Below, one piece after another: positions 23,145 through 34,205 of a DNA stretch of 64,000 nt. Below the pieces are notes generated by a model, which was not told where the DNA came from, ran no database searches, and saw only the letters and a list, made by a program, of their open reading frames with translations. This DNA comes from Camellia lanceoleosa (lineage: Eukaryota; Streptophyta; Magnoliopsida; Ericales; Theaceae). The DNA lies in NCBI GenBank assembly GCA_025200525.1, contig CM045761.1, forward strand, positions 98,804,182 to 98,868,181. Reading direction: 5' to 3'. The translations under genes were made by a program, and so were the position numbers. Position 1 is the stretch's first letter. Each line of letters begins with the position of its first letter.

Positions 23145-23827
23145 AAATTTTCTACACTTTTGCCTGCAATTCCTACACTCTTGCCTATACACCCTAAACC
23201 AAATCCTCTCATCTCTGAGCTAAGGTGTTCTTGGGCTTGATTTGAGCTCTAGAAGGTGGTATTTGATTGGAATTATTGCTTGGAGTCACTCTTCTCTTCA
23301 AGAGGTATAATACTAGCTTTGTAGGCTTGCTTTACATACTTGTATTCCTATCTTTTTTTCATTGTTTTGGGCTGTTTTTGAGCTGTAAAAAACCCTATTT
23401 TTATGGGCTAAAATTGGTGTTTTTGGCCATTTAAGGTTAGGGGGTGGATCATCCCTCTTTATTCCTTATTTAAAAAGCCTTTGCACCTTTGTTTTCCATT
23501 TTCAAACCATCTTTTTTTGGGCCTTTAAACACTAATTTTCAGAGTGCTTTCAGTGATAAAAATTAGGTTTTCAAGTCCAAATTTGGAGGGGTTAGCCTCC
23601 CTTCCTTGTGTCTTGTTTGCTAGTCTAGTTGGTGCCATGCTTTAGCTTAATTTTCTAGCATGTGGTAGCTTTATTCCAGCATGTTTTAACCTCTATTTTG
23701 GACTATTTTCACTCTATTTTGGGTTGGTTGTTGCATTTGAATCTTATATTGCATAGTTGTAGCGTAATAGTCCTCACAAGCTTAGTGTTTTAGGCCTTTA
23801 GACACCACTTGTTTGAGTTGATTATAT

Positions 23828-23832
23828 GTTTT
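23828..23832. repeat. Target-site duplication GTTTT, left of element R
   Basis: It is identical to 34611-34615 on the other side of the 10778-bp insertion. Confidence 0.9.
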
Positions 23833-24238
23833 TGTGGAGATGTGGTTTGGAAATACTCTTCAAATCTTGGGAGACGCTAGTGATCCTTAGCTAGTCACCT
23901 GAAAAGATACAACCACTCCGGTCGGGGGTGCCGGAAGTAGCACTCCGACGGGCAAGTTAGTTCAGACACTCAGGATAGCTTCCTTACTAAGTTAAGTCAA
24001 GTGATTCTTACATACCTACTAAATATGTTGTTCCTGTATTTATACCTGTTTCTCTCCATCCTCGGGGCCAGGGCCTACTTTTTGATCATTGTCCTTTACA
24101 TTATCCAACTCCAATGCTACACACTTATTCGGCCCAAATATTATATTCGGCCCCTCCTATTCTCGCTGGATATAGCCGATTATTATCAGCCTTGTATTGC
24201 GCGCGCCTTCTGCCTCTGTCAACTATTCGGCTCCCACA
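23833..24238 (-). repeat. 3' LTR of element R, 406 bp
   Basis: On the plus strand it runs from TGTGGAGATG to GGCTCCCACA and is collinear with 34206-34610. In element sense it begins TGTGGGAGCC and ends CATCTCCACA. Confidence 0.95.
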
Positions 24239-24239
24239 A

Positions 24240-24251
24240 TTGCCCCCCAAG
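24240..24251 (-). other. Polypurine tract of element R
   Basis: In element sense CTTGGGGGGCAA lies directly before the 3' LTR, with one base between them. Confidence 0.8.
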
Positions 24252-24393
24252 TACTTCTTCGACGACAGTTGGCTGGAGTGCTTGGTTTTGAATTTCAAAA
24301 AGTCGAAGCCAAAATTTGGCAATTGGCCTCATCGTCACACGGATATCTAAGCGCACCCCTTTCGGTTGTCGTGTCGACTTCCCCTCCCCCTCG

Positions 24394-24410
24394 CACGTGT
24401 CTATTTATTA
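24394..24410 (+). promoter_or_regulatory. Candidate antisense promoter: G-box and TATA-like
   Basis: CACGTG (24394-24399) abuts CTATTTATTA (24401-24410). The antisense gene's ATG lies about 190 bp downstream (24599). G-boxes are common plant activator sites; activity here is untested. Confidence 0.4.
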
Positions 24411-24598
24411 CAATTTAAAATTTTGACGTCCTTTCAAGAATGTATTTCACGACGCTCATCGCTGGGTTGCATTTTGGATAGTCCCTGCAACTCTATTTTT
24501 CGATATCCCCTTCGTCCTTTGTAAGTTCTCTCCTCCCTTGCTTTGAAGACTCTTTCTGGTCTATTCCTTCCTTGGCATATTCTCATAAACTATAGGTT

Positions 24599-26698
24599 AT
24601 GGCGAAACATTTAAAAGACCTCCTTTCATCAGATTGAATTGCTGGCTTTAAACGCCATTTCTCCATTCCTGATGATGTCCGTCTGTCACTAGTGGCAAAC
24701 GGCACTCTTGATATGGAGAGGGAGGACAATACCACGATTGTCTTTCCTCTTTTGTCGATTGCAGAGGGTGGAGTCCGTTTTCCCCTTCACCCGTTTCTTA
24801 GGGCTGTGTTTCGCTACTGGGGTTTAATCCCTTCCCAACCTAATGTGAATTTCTTTAGAATCATAATGGGGATTATAGCGCTCAACCGTCGCCTAAGAAT
24901 TAACCTTGGCATTCCAGCCATCCGGCATTGTTATGCCTTGGCTAAGTCTTCTGGTTAGCACAGACGTTTCTTCCTCAGGGCCAAGGGTATCGACCATCAG
25001 CTGATTACTATGCTTTCCAGTTCTGGAAAACGAGTTGATGATGTTATGGTCGTTGTCCAAGGTAACTAAGAATTTGGTGAAGGGGAGGATCACGTCGACC
25101 CTATTCCTAGACGAAGGGGCGAGCCAGGTGGCTGATTGCCTTCTCGCTTTTATTATTTGTTCGTTTTTGTTGTAAAAACCTCTTCTTTGAAATGTGACAG
25201 CTTGGCTTGTGCAGGGAGCAATTTGAAGAAAGTTCTGTCTTCAACTGACGGCGCCGTTCTTTTGGATATCGAAGTTGCGCTCAAATACTTCGGCCGTCGA
25301 AGCCTTCAGAAACAAGGGAGGTCGGCGCATATTCTGCTTCGTTACGAGCCGACATATACGACCTTCTCGGCGGCAAAAAATATCCCTGTTCCGGAGGGTG
25401 AAGATTCTCTCATCGCTCTTGTTTTGTCCGACTTCAAAAACTTAAGGCAGGTTGGTTTTGGAGGGTCCGATTCGAAGCAAGATGTAGCTAATGTTATCGA
25501 ATCAAATCAATCCGAAACCGAGTCTGACGAGGTATTGAATTCGGCCGATCCCCCATCGACTTCGGGCCGAGGGGATCTTTCACTTGACGGCGTTGATCAC
25601 AGCTTGGAGAGTATTCCCGTTGCAGACCCCGAAGACATGGCTGGGTTAAGCCTGACAAAACTTGCGAGGAAGGCGAATGCAGAAAGGTTGGCCGCGCGGC
25701 GAAGAGCGGAGGCCCTTCTGTCTGAAGTACCACCCGCCACCAAATCTCAATTCTCCCTGCCTGTTAGCGAATCAGAGTCTGTGTGTGTTGTTGAAGTGGA
25801 AACAGCAAAAAATCGGAATGCTGAATCTGCTTTGATCGTGCAGGCTGACCAAGAAGTTGAGGCAGAGAAACGCCCTGCCGAGTTTGAGGCCGGCTCAGAG
25901 GAACACGGCGGCAAACGTCCTCGATTAGAGGGATCGGACATGATCGTTCCTTTTGTCATTCAGCCGATGATAAGAAACATGCCGGTTTCTTCTGATGTTT
26001 CGGCGCTTAAAGATCCAGAAGTCGCATTCAGCTTGGCTACGTCCGTGTCGTTGCTGTCTAACAAGGAGGCTTTTCAGGAGGAAACAGATCTGAATGTGAC
26101 AGCACTAGCCGCCCAATCGGCACTTTTGGTACATATTCGAACATAGCTTCACTTAATCCAAATACTGTTGAAGTTATGGTTCTAAATTCTTGTTTTGCAG
26201 ACCATCGGATGGGTAGCCGATATGGGCCGTCGCCATCGCGATGCCGTCAAAGAGATTGGTCATCTACGCAAGGAAGTTGAAGGCCAAAGGAGAAGGGCCG
26301 AGGTTGAGGCTTTGAGGGCGAATGAGGAAGCCTTAAAGGCCGATGCCGAGATAGAGAGGGCTCGTAGCGCGGATCAATTGAGATCGGACGCCGAGAAGAA
26401 GGCGGATGCGAGCGAAGATGTGCTCAAGTTGGCCCAGAAGGCGATCTCTAAACTAGAGGCTGAGTTGGCTGAAATGAAGGCGGCGAAGGAAGCAGCTGAC
26501 TCAGAATCTTCCAAAGTATTCAAGGCCGGGAAAAATGCTGGGCTCGCCGAGTACGTTGACCAAGTCCCCAAGTTTGAAAATCGGGGATTCAAACATGGCT
26601 GGCACAAAGCCCTTACTGCTGTTAACGCTTCGTTGATTACGCCAATACCATATGAGCAAGTGGATGTTGAGCCATTGGAGTCTGATTCCGATGGCTAA
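24599..26698 (+). pseudogene. Antisense gene of R: putative gypsy-type transposon domain protein with coiled coil
   Basis: Three exons, 24599-25127, 25215-26128 and 26201-26698, join in frame (phases 1 and 0) with junctions CCAG/GTGGCT, GTGCAG/GG, TTTG/GTACAT and TTGCAG/ACC, for 646 codons. Exon 1 carries SIPDDVRLSLV, FPLHPFLRAVFRYWGLIPSQ and INLGIPAIRHCYALAKSSG, which I recognise as the putative gypsy-type transposon domain (Pfam PF04195, from memory). Exon 2 has LDIEVALKYFGRRSLQKQGR and a nuclear-signal-like GGKRPR. Exon 3 is a long heptad-like coiled coil (roughly 26230-26560) ending HGWHKAL and PIPYEQVDVEPLESDSDG. Three stops, all in exon 1 (near 24637, 24956 and 25066), inactivate it. 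Role is unknown; it runs opposite to pol. Confidence 0.75.
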
Positions 26699-26889
26699 TC
26701 CGGCCGACTGACAGTTTTTAGGATGTCGAATGTATTTTTACAGTTTTTAATTTAGTATTTTTCATCTGTTGCTACAGTCATGAGTAAATCTTTTTGTTTA
26801 GTAACTTGAGTATATATAAAAAATTTCATGGGTTGTGCTCAACTGGTTAAGGAAAATGTTGAATGATATTGCTTTCGGTTATCATTAGA

Positions 26890-27598
26890 TCGGCTGCTTA
26901 GCTTAGGTATTTGGCCGACCGGATTAATAAATCTGCCCTTGCCTGAGCTAGGGCACAAGCTTTGGAAGCCGAATGGGTTTAACTCGCGGGCTGGCTAAGG
27001 CATAGATTGATCGGCGGTTGCGCTTGAAAACTCGGCCGACCAGATTAATAAATCTGCCCTTGCCTAAGCTAGGGCGTGAGCTTTGCAAGCCGAATGGGTT
27101 TAACTCGTGGGCTGGCTAAGGCATAGATTGATCGGCGGTTGCACTTGAAAACTCAGCCTACCAGATTAATAAATCTGCCCTTGCCTAAGCCAGGGCACGA
27201 GCTTTGGAAGCCGAATGGGCCTAACTCGCGGGCTGGCTAAGGCACAGATTGATCGACACTTACGCTTGAAAACTCGGCCGACCAGATTAATAAATCTGCC
27301 CTTGCCTAAGCCAGGGCGCGAGCTTTGGAAGCCGAATGGGTTTAACTTGCGGGCTGGCTAAGGCATAGATTGATTGGCGGTCGCGCTTGAAAACTCGGCC
27401 GACCAGATTAATAAATCTGCCCTTGCCTAAGCCAAGGCACGAGCTTTGGAAACCGAATGGGTTTAACTCGCGGGCTAGCTAAGGCACAGATTGATCGGCA
27501 CTTACGCTTGAAAACTCGACCGACCAGATTAATAAATCCGCCCTTGCCTAAGCCAGGGCGCGAGCTTTGGAAGCCGAATGGGCCTAACTCGCGGGTTG
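26890..27598. repeat. Tandem array, exact 121-bp period, about six units
   Basis: The word CTGCCCTTGCCTAAGC starts at 26933, 27054, 27175, 27296, 27417 and 27538, always 121 bp apart. Units differ by point changes only, with no length change. Each contains GGCCGACCAGATTAATAAAT and CTCGCGGGCTGGCTAAGGC. It lies between the two antisense genes in the 3' part of R. Confidence 0.95.
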
Positions 27599-28558
27599 GA
27601 TGATTGTCATCCGACTGTTGACGTTTGGGATTACTGACGTTGCCTCGGGAAAGCTGCAAACATTGAAGGATAAATGCAGCGGGTGCACGCCAGAGGCCCT
27701 ACTTATTTCCATTCAGGCAACTTGGGAGGGACGAAGATTGACTGAGTCAGACATTGCAATAAGTCGCAGTAGCGAGCCTACGTATTCAAGAAGAAGAACG
27801 TCCAAGGATCAGGTAACACAGTAGCCCCTTAGTCATCGAAGCAGATCGCCCCAAAAGGACAGTCAACAACGGGGAAATTCTCCGCGCCCGCGACCGAGAA
27901 TCGAGCCTGATGCAACGCCACGGCCGTTGAGTTTTGCAATTTCTGTGAGGAATAGGCCAATGACATAGGCAGACTCGATCATTAAAGACCTAGATGTGGC
28001 AGTCGAGTTCGCTCAACAAATATTCCCGTCGGAAGTCCAACAATCGATGGTCGGACGTCGAGATTTTGAAGTATTTCGAGACGGCATTCATAGGGCCGTG
28101 AAAGGACTGTATACTGCTTACGAAGTCGGCATGCGTCTGCGGGAAGCGCGACGTGAGAGCGAGAAAAAGGACGAAAGGAATCGCAGTTTGGAGATTCACG
28201 CAGAAAAGGCTGAGCGTGAGCTTCAGGAGCTGAAAAATGTTCGAGCGAGCGCGTCGGTCACAGTCAATCAATCTAAATTAGTTGTTGCAGAGAGAGGAAC
28301 CCAACGGACCTTGAGTTATGAAAAGGGGTTTCAGGACAGCCTGAAGGTCGGGATAGAGAAGACCAAACAGGACCTTGCCGAGGAGGTCTGTTGATGTGAA
28401 AATCGTGGATTTAAGCACGGCTAGATCAAGGCCCTTCAAACCAAGGAATCTCTCAAAGCCGTGGGCATTGATTCGGCCTCCCCCCTGTATCATGACCACT
28501 ACTTTCCTTATCCCAATTTCAAAATTGAGAAGAGCGACGATGAGGGTGCTGAATGAAT
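27599..28558 (+). pseudogene. Second antisense coiled-coil gene fragment of R
   Basis: The open part at 27996-28394 reads EFAQQIFPSEVQQSMVG and FRDGIHRAVKGLYTAYEVG, then a charged coiled coil (REARRESEKKDERN, LEIHAEKAERELQEL). After a TGA (28392) the sequence continues with ENRGFKHG, a KALQTKESL-like stretch, PLYHDHYFPYPNFKIEKSDD and a stop near 28558. ENRGFKHG followed by an acidic tail matches the end of the first antisense gene (ENRGFKHGWHKAL), so the two share a C-terminal design. The N-terminus (27599-27995) is broken by stops and no start could be chosen. Confidence 0.5.
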
Positions 28559-28770
28559 AGACTTCGCATTGAATGAATAGCATTTCTTTTATTTTCAACG
28601 TTTGTATTTGGTTTTGAAATGTTATGTGCTTAATTAATCATATTATTTCAACTTACTGGCAAGTTTCGTGTTGCGTGGCGTAAATGTTTAGACATGCATT
28701 GTCTGTCTTGAATTAAGAACGATTCTCAGTGAATATTTATTCGGCCATTTGAGTGGTCCGAATAAATCCG
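28559..28770. other. Short non-coding spacer
   Basis: It is AT-rich and no feature was recognised. Confidence 0.5.
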
Positions 28771-28771
28771 T

Positions 28772-29690
28772 CAGAAAGGCCAGTCGTGATATCCACGAAG
28801 GGCGCTCCGAATCCGGAGTCTTAATCGGCCTTAACATGTCATGCACCAAAAGGGGCTCCGAATCCGGAGCCTTTATTTTGGCCAATCGTGATATCCACGA
28901 AGGGCGCTCCGAATCCGGAGGCTTAATCGGCCTTAAGGTGTCATGCACCAAAAAGGGCTCCGAATCCGGAGACTTTATTTTGGCCAATCGTGATATCCAC
29001 GAAGGGCGCTCCGAATCCGGAGGCTTAATCGGCCTTAAGGTGTCATGCACCAAAAGGGGCTCCGAATCCGGAGCCTTTATTTTGGCCAATCGTGATATCC
29101 ACAAAGGGCGCTCCGAATTCGAAGGCTTAATCAGCCTTAAGGTGTCATGCACCAAAAGGGGCTCCGAATCTAGAGACTTAATTTTGGCCAATTGTGATAT
29201 CCACGAAGGGCGCTCCGAATCCAGAGGCTTAATCGGCCTTAAGGTGTCATGCACCAAAAGGGGCTCCGAATCCGAAGCCTTTATTTTGCCCAATCGTGAT
29301 ATCCACAAAGGGCGCTCCAAACCCGGAGGCTTAATCGGCCTTAAGGTGTCATGCACCAAAAGAGGCTCCGAATCCAGAGACTTTATTTTGGCCAATCGTG
29401 ATATCCACGAAGGGCGCTCCGAATCCGGAGGCTTAATTGGCCTTAAGGTGTCATGCACCAAAAGGGGCTCCGAATCCGGAGACTTAATTTTGGCCAATCG
29501 TGATATCCACGAAGGGCGCTCCGAATCCGAAGGCTTAATCAGCCTTAAGGTGTATGCACCAAAAGGGGCTCCGAATCCGGAGACTTAATTTTGGCCAATC
29601 GTGATATCCACGAAGGGCGCTCCGAATCTGGAGGCTTAATCGGCCTTAAGGTGACATGCACCTAAGGGGGCTCCGAATCGTCGTCATGAC
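28772..29690. repeat. Tandem array, 102-bp period, about nine units
   Basis: GATATCCACGAAGGGCGCTC starts at 28788 and recurs at 28890, 28992, 29094, 29196, 29298, 29400 and 29502 (exactly 102 bp each), then 29603 after a 1-bp loss. Because 102 is a multiple of three, frames stay open on both strands (34-residue repeats, 279 and 269 codons). Each unit carries two CTCCG-AATC-CGGAG hairpins. It follows integrase in element sense. Confidence 0.95.
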
Positions 29691-29791
29691 GAGCATCACA
29701 ATGGGGTTTGGAAAATGAATTGAACGACAAAAAAAGATGGTTTGCATTGCAAAAGTGAAATATATACGAGTATCAAAGCCCACAAGTCAGG

Positions 29792-30890
29792 TCAGTGATA
29801 GAATTTACGTAAATGTGTTGAATGCCAAGGCCGTGGCAGGCTTCTTCCTGACATGTCTGAGAGCTGATATGCCCCCGTTCCTGTGATGGATTCAATTTGA
29901 TAGGGGTCGTACCAGTTTGGACCCAATTTTCCATCGGCCGGTCTCCGGTCGGCTGGAAGTACCTTCTTTAGGACGAGCTCTCCTGGCATGTATTGGCACA
30001 ACTGAACTCGCTGATTATACGACTTGGCGAGCTGCTGCTGATACCGTGCCATGGATGCCAAGGCGCGGTCTCTTCATTCTTCGATTAGAATCAGATCTAG
30101 GGCAAGCATCATGTCGTTTTGGCCCACGTCAAAAACTTGTGATTTCAGAGTTGGGAGGCCGATTTCTAGGGGTAAGATTGCCTGGGTTCCAAAGCATAGA
30201 GTAAACGGCGTTTCTCCAGTGAATCTCCTCGGCGTAGTACGATGAGCCCACAATACACTCGGCAATTCTTCGACCCATTTGCCTTTAGCTTTTTCCAACC
30301 TCTTTTTGATGCCGTCCAAGATGGACTTGTTAGAGGCTTCGGCTTGGCCATTGCTTTGGGGGTAGGCCGGTGTTGAAAAGTAAGGTCGAATGCCATATTT
30401 GCTACATAACTCTCGGTATACGCCACAATCGAACTGGGTGCCATTGTTTGAGATTAGAGCTCTCGGAATGCCGAATCATGTTATGATGTTTCTCCATACA
30501 AAGCGTTTAATGTCGGCATCTCGTATATGTGTTAGAGCCTTCGCTTCGACCCATTTTGTGAAGTAATCTGTCGCGACGATTAAGAATCGCTTGTTCCCTG
30601 GGGCCCTGAGCAATGGCCCTACGATATCAAGTCCCCACTGAGCAAACGGCCAGGGGCTGGTGATAGAGTTCAACTCTTCGGTAGGTAGATAGGTTAATGG
30701 GGAGAACTTTTGGCACTGTTCGTAATTTTTTACATAACTCTCCGCGTCAGCTCTCATTGTCGGCCAATAATACCCCTGCATTATAGCTCGATGGGCCAGG
30801 GAGCGTCCGCCGAAATGGGCACCGTAACTGCCCTCATGTATTTCTGTCAGAAGCTCTTCCACTTTGTCGGGGTGCACGCATTCCAAATAT
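29792..30890 (-). pseudogene. Integrase of element R
   Basis: In element sense the zinc region (HEGSYGAHFGGRSLAHRA, then EQCQKFS) is followed by the core WGLDIVG, ISNNGTQF and NGQAEASNK, then a C-terminal part with LVLKKVLPADRR, GPNWYDPYQIESI and a terminal HLRKFYH-stop at 29792. The second catalytic aspartate (SDNG in relatives) is Asn (about 30455), so the triad is D-N-E. Stops lie near 30476 and 30074. Although well preserved otherwise, it would be inactive. Confidence 0.85.
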
Positions 30891-30940
30891 GGACCAGAGA
30901 GGGACTTTTTGTAAAGCCCTCCTTGCGGATCCAGATAGTA

Positions 30941-31633
30941 TCACAGGGCTTTATTTCGCAGCTTGTGTGCTTCTTTTTTGTCCTCTGGGAGTTGTTCAGT
31001 AGAGAAGAATGCAGCGATGAGGTCCATCCAGCTTGGTGCGGATTCTATAACATTGACATGAATTTCCTCCGAAGGGCCAATACTCGGCTCCGGGATGAAA
31101 CCGACTTCTATGGTCCGTTTGATCTCAGAATTGATGGCGAAGGCTAAGCATGCCAAGGCATCCGCGTGTGTGTTCTGGTCGCGTGTTATTTGGTTCAGTT
31201 CATGATGGTGAAATTCTTCCAGCAAGGAATTGGTCATTTTCATGTAGGCCACCATACGGTCGTTTCTTGCCGCGTACTCCACCTTTAGCTGATTGATTAC
31301 CAACTTTAAACCACAAAACACAAGCAGACGCTGCGCGCCGAGAAGGTGGGCATTCCGCAGACCGGCTAGAAGGGCTTCGTATTCGGCTTCGTTATTTGAT
31401 GCTTCGAAGCCAAGCTTGACGGCCTGCTCAATTACTGCGCCGTCTAGAGACATGATTACAACTCCGGCGCCACTGCCCCTTTGGTTAGATGATCCATCAC
31501 AGTATAATTGCCAAATATCCCCGACATAAATTCTCCAGTTTGGCTTTGGTAGAACTTCAGCCTTTGGTCGAACTTCATCAGGTTTGAGGTTGGCAAACTC
31601 GCCGGTGAATTCGGCAACAAAGTCGGCCAACAC
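30941..31633 (-). pseudogene. Archaeal-type RNase H region of element R
   Basis: A 230-codon open frame starts LADFVAEFTGEF. The domain follows: WQLYCDGSSNQRGSGAGVVI, SNNEAEYEALLAGLRNAHLL and a final HADALACLA-type block. The usual DSKLV-type phrase reads FCGLKLVINQ, so one conserved acidic residue is replaced. The frame ends in a stop (30941) where related elements continue into integrase. Confidence 0.8.
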
Positions 31634-32080
31634 CTGCCCCTTGATTGCAGTTTTAGGTAAAAACCGAATGTCGTATTGGCCGAGTTCAAGAGCCCATTTT
31701 GAAACACGTCCTGATGCTTAGACTCGTAGTAATCTTGATTGGGGATAATCTGTTAGCACCCCAATGCTATGTCCCTAGAAGTAATGCATCAGTTTTCTTG
31801 CCGCCATGACTAGGGTTAAGATGAGTTTTTCCAGCGGAAGGTAGCGTGTTTCGGCGTCAACCATTGCCTTGCTCAGATAATACACTGGCCGTTGCTCCCC
31901 CTCCTCCTCTTTTAAAAGTACGGCGCTGACGACCCTATCGGAAACTGCCAGATATAGAATGAGCGGGTCACTAGCGGCGGGTGTTGTCAATAGAGATACT
32001 GAGCGGAGGTACGTCTTGAGTCCGTTGAAGGCTTATTCGCATTCGGCAGACCATTCAAAAGCCTTACCCTGTCATAGTGT
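31634..32080 (-). pseudogene. RNase H of element R
   Basis: The sequence downstream of the RT stop reads a FKWSAECE-like start with a stop (about 32032), then LILYLAVSDRVVSAVLLKEE, PVYYLSKAMVDAETRYLPLE and AARKLMHYF, where another stop falls at 31775. It is the polymerase-associated RNase H, broken at two or more codons. Confidence 0.75.
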
Positions 32081-33586
32081 CTAAAAGAATTGTCGGCAGC
32101 GATCTGTAGACCGGCTGATGAATCTGTTAAGTGCAGCGGCCATCCCCATCAACTTTTGGACTTCTTTTACTGAACGGGGGGAGCCGAGTTCCAAGATTGC
32201 TGTGACTTGCCTCGGGTTGGCTTCGATTCCTTGGTGATTCACGATGTAACCCAGGAATTTGCTAGAGCCGATTCCGAACGCACACTTGGAAGCGCTTAGG
32301 CCATTCTCAGATTTGCGTAAGATGCTGAATGTCTTTTCTAGATCGGCTATATGATTCTGTTCTTCTTTGGACTTGACCACCATATCGTCGATGTATACTT
32401 CCATAGTGTGATCGAGTTGCTCTTTGAACATGGTGGTGACCAATCTTTGGTAGGTTGCCCCTGCATTCTTCAGCCCAAAGGGCATAACTTTGTAGCAGTA
32501 GGTTCCTCTTAGGGTAAGGAAGGCAGTTTTGTCCTGGTCATCTGGATGCATGGCAATTTGATGGTAGCCTCTGTAAGCATCAAGGAAGCTCATGCGTTGA
32601 TGACGTGTCGTCGCATCGACAAGCTGATCGATTCTGGGTAGAGGAACGCAGTCTTTGGGGCAAGCCTTGTTCAGATCCATGAAGTCGACGCACACTCGCC
32701 AAGTCCCATTTTTCTTCTTCACCACCACTGTATTGGAGAGCCACGTAGGGTAAGTGACTTCTCTAATTACCCCGGCGTCAAGCAGTCTGTCTACCTCCTC
32801 AACAATGGCGGCAGTGTGTTCTGCGGCTGACCGTCGGCCTTTCTGAATGATTGGCTTACATTTCATATCGACATTCAGATGGTGCTGTGAAACTGACGGG
32901 TCTATTCCCGACATTTTGTAAGGAGTCCACGCAAAAACGTCAAGGTTGTTGAGCAAGAAAGAGATCAGCTGTTGCCTGTCGGCCTGATTCAGAGAGGCGC
33001 CGATCATGAAGAACTTTTCTGGACTTCCATCAATGTCAACTCGATCCAAATCTTCCGTGGCCTTCTCATTTGGACACCGCCCAACGTCATCCAGGATCTC
33101 CCGATTCGACACCTCAATGGAGTTTACTTGCAGTTCCTTTGGCGTTCTGGTGGCAAGGAGATAACATGCTTGTGCCGATTTCTGGGATCCGCTGATTTGC
33201 TCAATGTCGTGTTCAGTTGGAAAATGTAGCTGTTGATGATAGGTGCTTGGGATGGCCTGCAATGTATGTAACCATGATCGCCCCATGATGAGATTGTACG
33301 GTGAAGGCAGCCTAACGACCAAGAATTCCACATCCACCGTTCTGGAGCCTGCTCGAACGGGTAAACTGATCTTTCCCAAGGGGTACTCTGGAGTGGCATT
33401 GAAGCCGAATAGTAGACAAGGGGCCAGAGTCAGGTCTGACTCGTTGAATCCAAGTTTGATGAAGGTTTTGTAACACATAACCTCCGAGGTACTGCCCTGG
33501 TCGATAAGAACGCGTTCGACAGTGAACCGGTTTATGCACAGCTTTACAACCAACGGATCGATGTGAGGGAGTGTTACACCGATCAA
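32081..33586 (-). pseudogene. Protease-reverse transcriptase of element R
   Basis: This is one uninterrupted 501-codon frame. The protease loop VLIDQGSTSEVM has D29-Q-G in place of D-T/S-G, a substitution also seen in other Tat elements. A C-terminal MGRSWLHTLQ is at 101-110. RT follows: LLNNLDVFAW (211-220), DFMDLNKACPKD (301-312), MSFLDAYRGYHQIAMH (332-347), MPFGLKNAGATYQ and YIDD at 398-401, with D336, D400 and D401 intact. It is the best preserved retroelement enzyme in the window. It has a stop at 32081 before RNase H and is therefore a truncated Pol. Confidence 0.9.
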
Positions 33587-34185
33587 ATCAGAATCCTCAA
33601 AGGTGATACTTGGTGTTTCTCGAGGCCGCTTTGCTGGCGTGAGTTGCTATTGGGGGCTTGGATGTGATTGGAGGCCGGGGCTGCTGATAGGCTATATATC
33701 ATGTGGACGGTGTCAAGCGGAAATGCATCCTGCGGAGGGGCGGGTGTTTCGACCACACTCTTCCGAATGCATTGGTGGAGACGTTCGTCCTTTGCCAATT
33801 CCTCGAGATGATTTGTTGAGGCATAGCGGCCGTCGGTTTCTTGCTGTCAGGCCCAAGATCGTCGATCATCTGCCCTCGGGGGTCGCTCAAAAGCCTGGCA
33901 CACCGTTTGTTTGGATTTTGCTATTTTCGAGGCCAGATCGCGACGAAGGCGTTCGTTCTCAGCAATGATGTTGTCCAACCTCTATTTGGTTTGCCTAGCT
34001 TGTGCCATGGTCGCTTGTATTGTCTTTTGCGTTAGGTTTGACGATGAGCGGAGGTCCAAGGCTAATCTTGCTGCGATGGTTTGTGGTCCAAGCGAGTTTG
34101 CAGGAATGAGGTCACCTCTCTGTGCGGTCTTGTCAGTGGCTATCGGAGGATCTTCAGTCATGCCTGCCATGGATATATTTGATTA
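33587..34185 (-). pseudogene. Gag remnant of element R
   Basis: A start MAGMTEDPPIA at about 34170 leads to a region with AENERLRRDLASKIAKSKQ, then a short proline-rich stretch that runs into the protease frame at 33586. The Gag core and zinc knuckles that should lie between are absent, so about a kilobase appears to be deleted. Stops lie near 33982 and 33890. Plus-strand frames here are shadows. Confidence 0.6.
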
Positions 34186-34203
34186 TTCCCACAGACGGCG
34201 CCA
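34186..34203 (-). other. Primer binding site of element R
   Basis: In element sense TGGCGCCGTCTGTGGGAA lies two bases after the 5' LTR. The first ten bases match the 3' end expected for a plant tRNA-Asp type primer (TGGCGCCGT...). The assignment is from memory. Confidence 0.7.
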
Positions 34204-34205
34204 AT

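Larger units (their letters stand above)
22642..23832 (+). repeat. 3' LTR of Y (LTR3), left part
   Basis: It begins TGTAGACAATCC. It holds a GC-rich palindrome cluster (22831-22932), a TATA box and a CT run. It is cut at 23832 by insertion of element R and resumes at 34611, giving an LTR of about 3.46 kb without the insert. The 169-codon open frame at 22714-23223 runs through promoter and microsatellite and is not a gene. Confidence 0.85.

Noticed and set aside
22714..23223. 169-codon open frame in LTR3
   Set aside because: It runs through the inferred TATA box and the CT microsatellite of the LTR. No domain was found and the equivalent LTR1 and LTR2 regions are not open.
28688..29588. Long repetitive open frames on both strands (269 and 279 codons)
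   Set aside because: They are a by-product of the 102-bp tandem repeat, whose period is divisible by three. There is no start context or domain, and both strands are equally open.
26890..29690. CRISPR-like periodic repeats
   Set aside because: Units are contiguous and near-identical throughout without unique spacers, and lie inside a plant retrotransposon.
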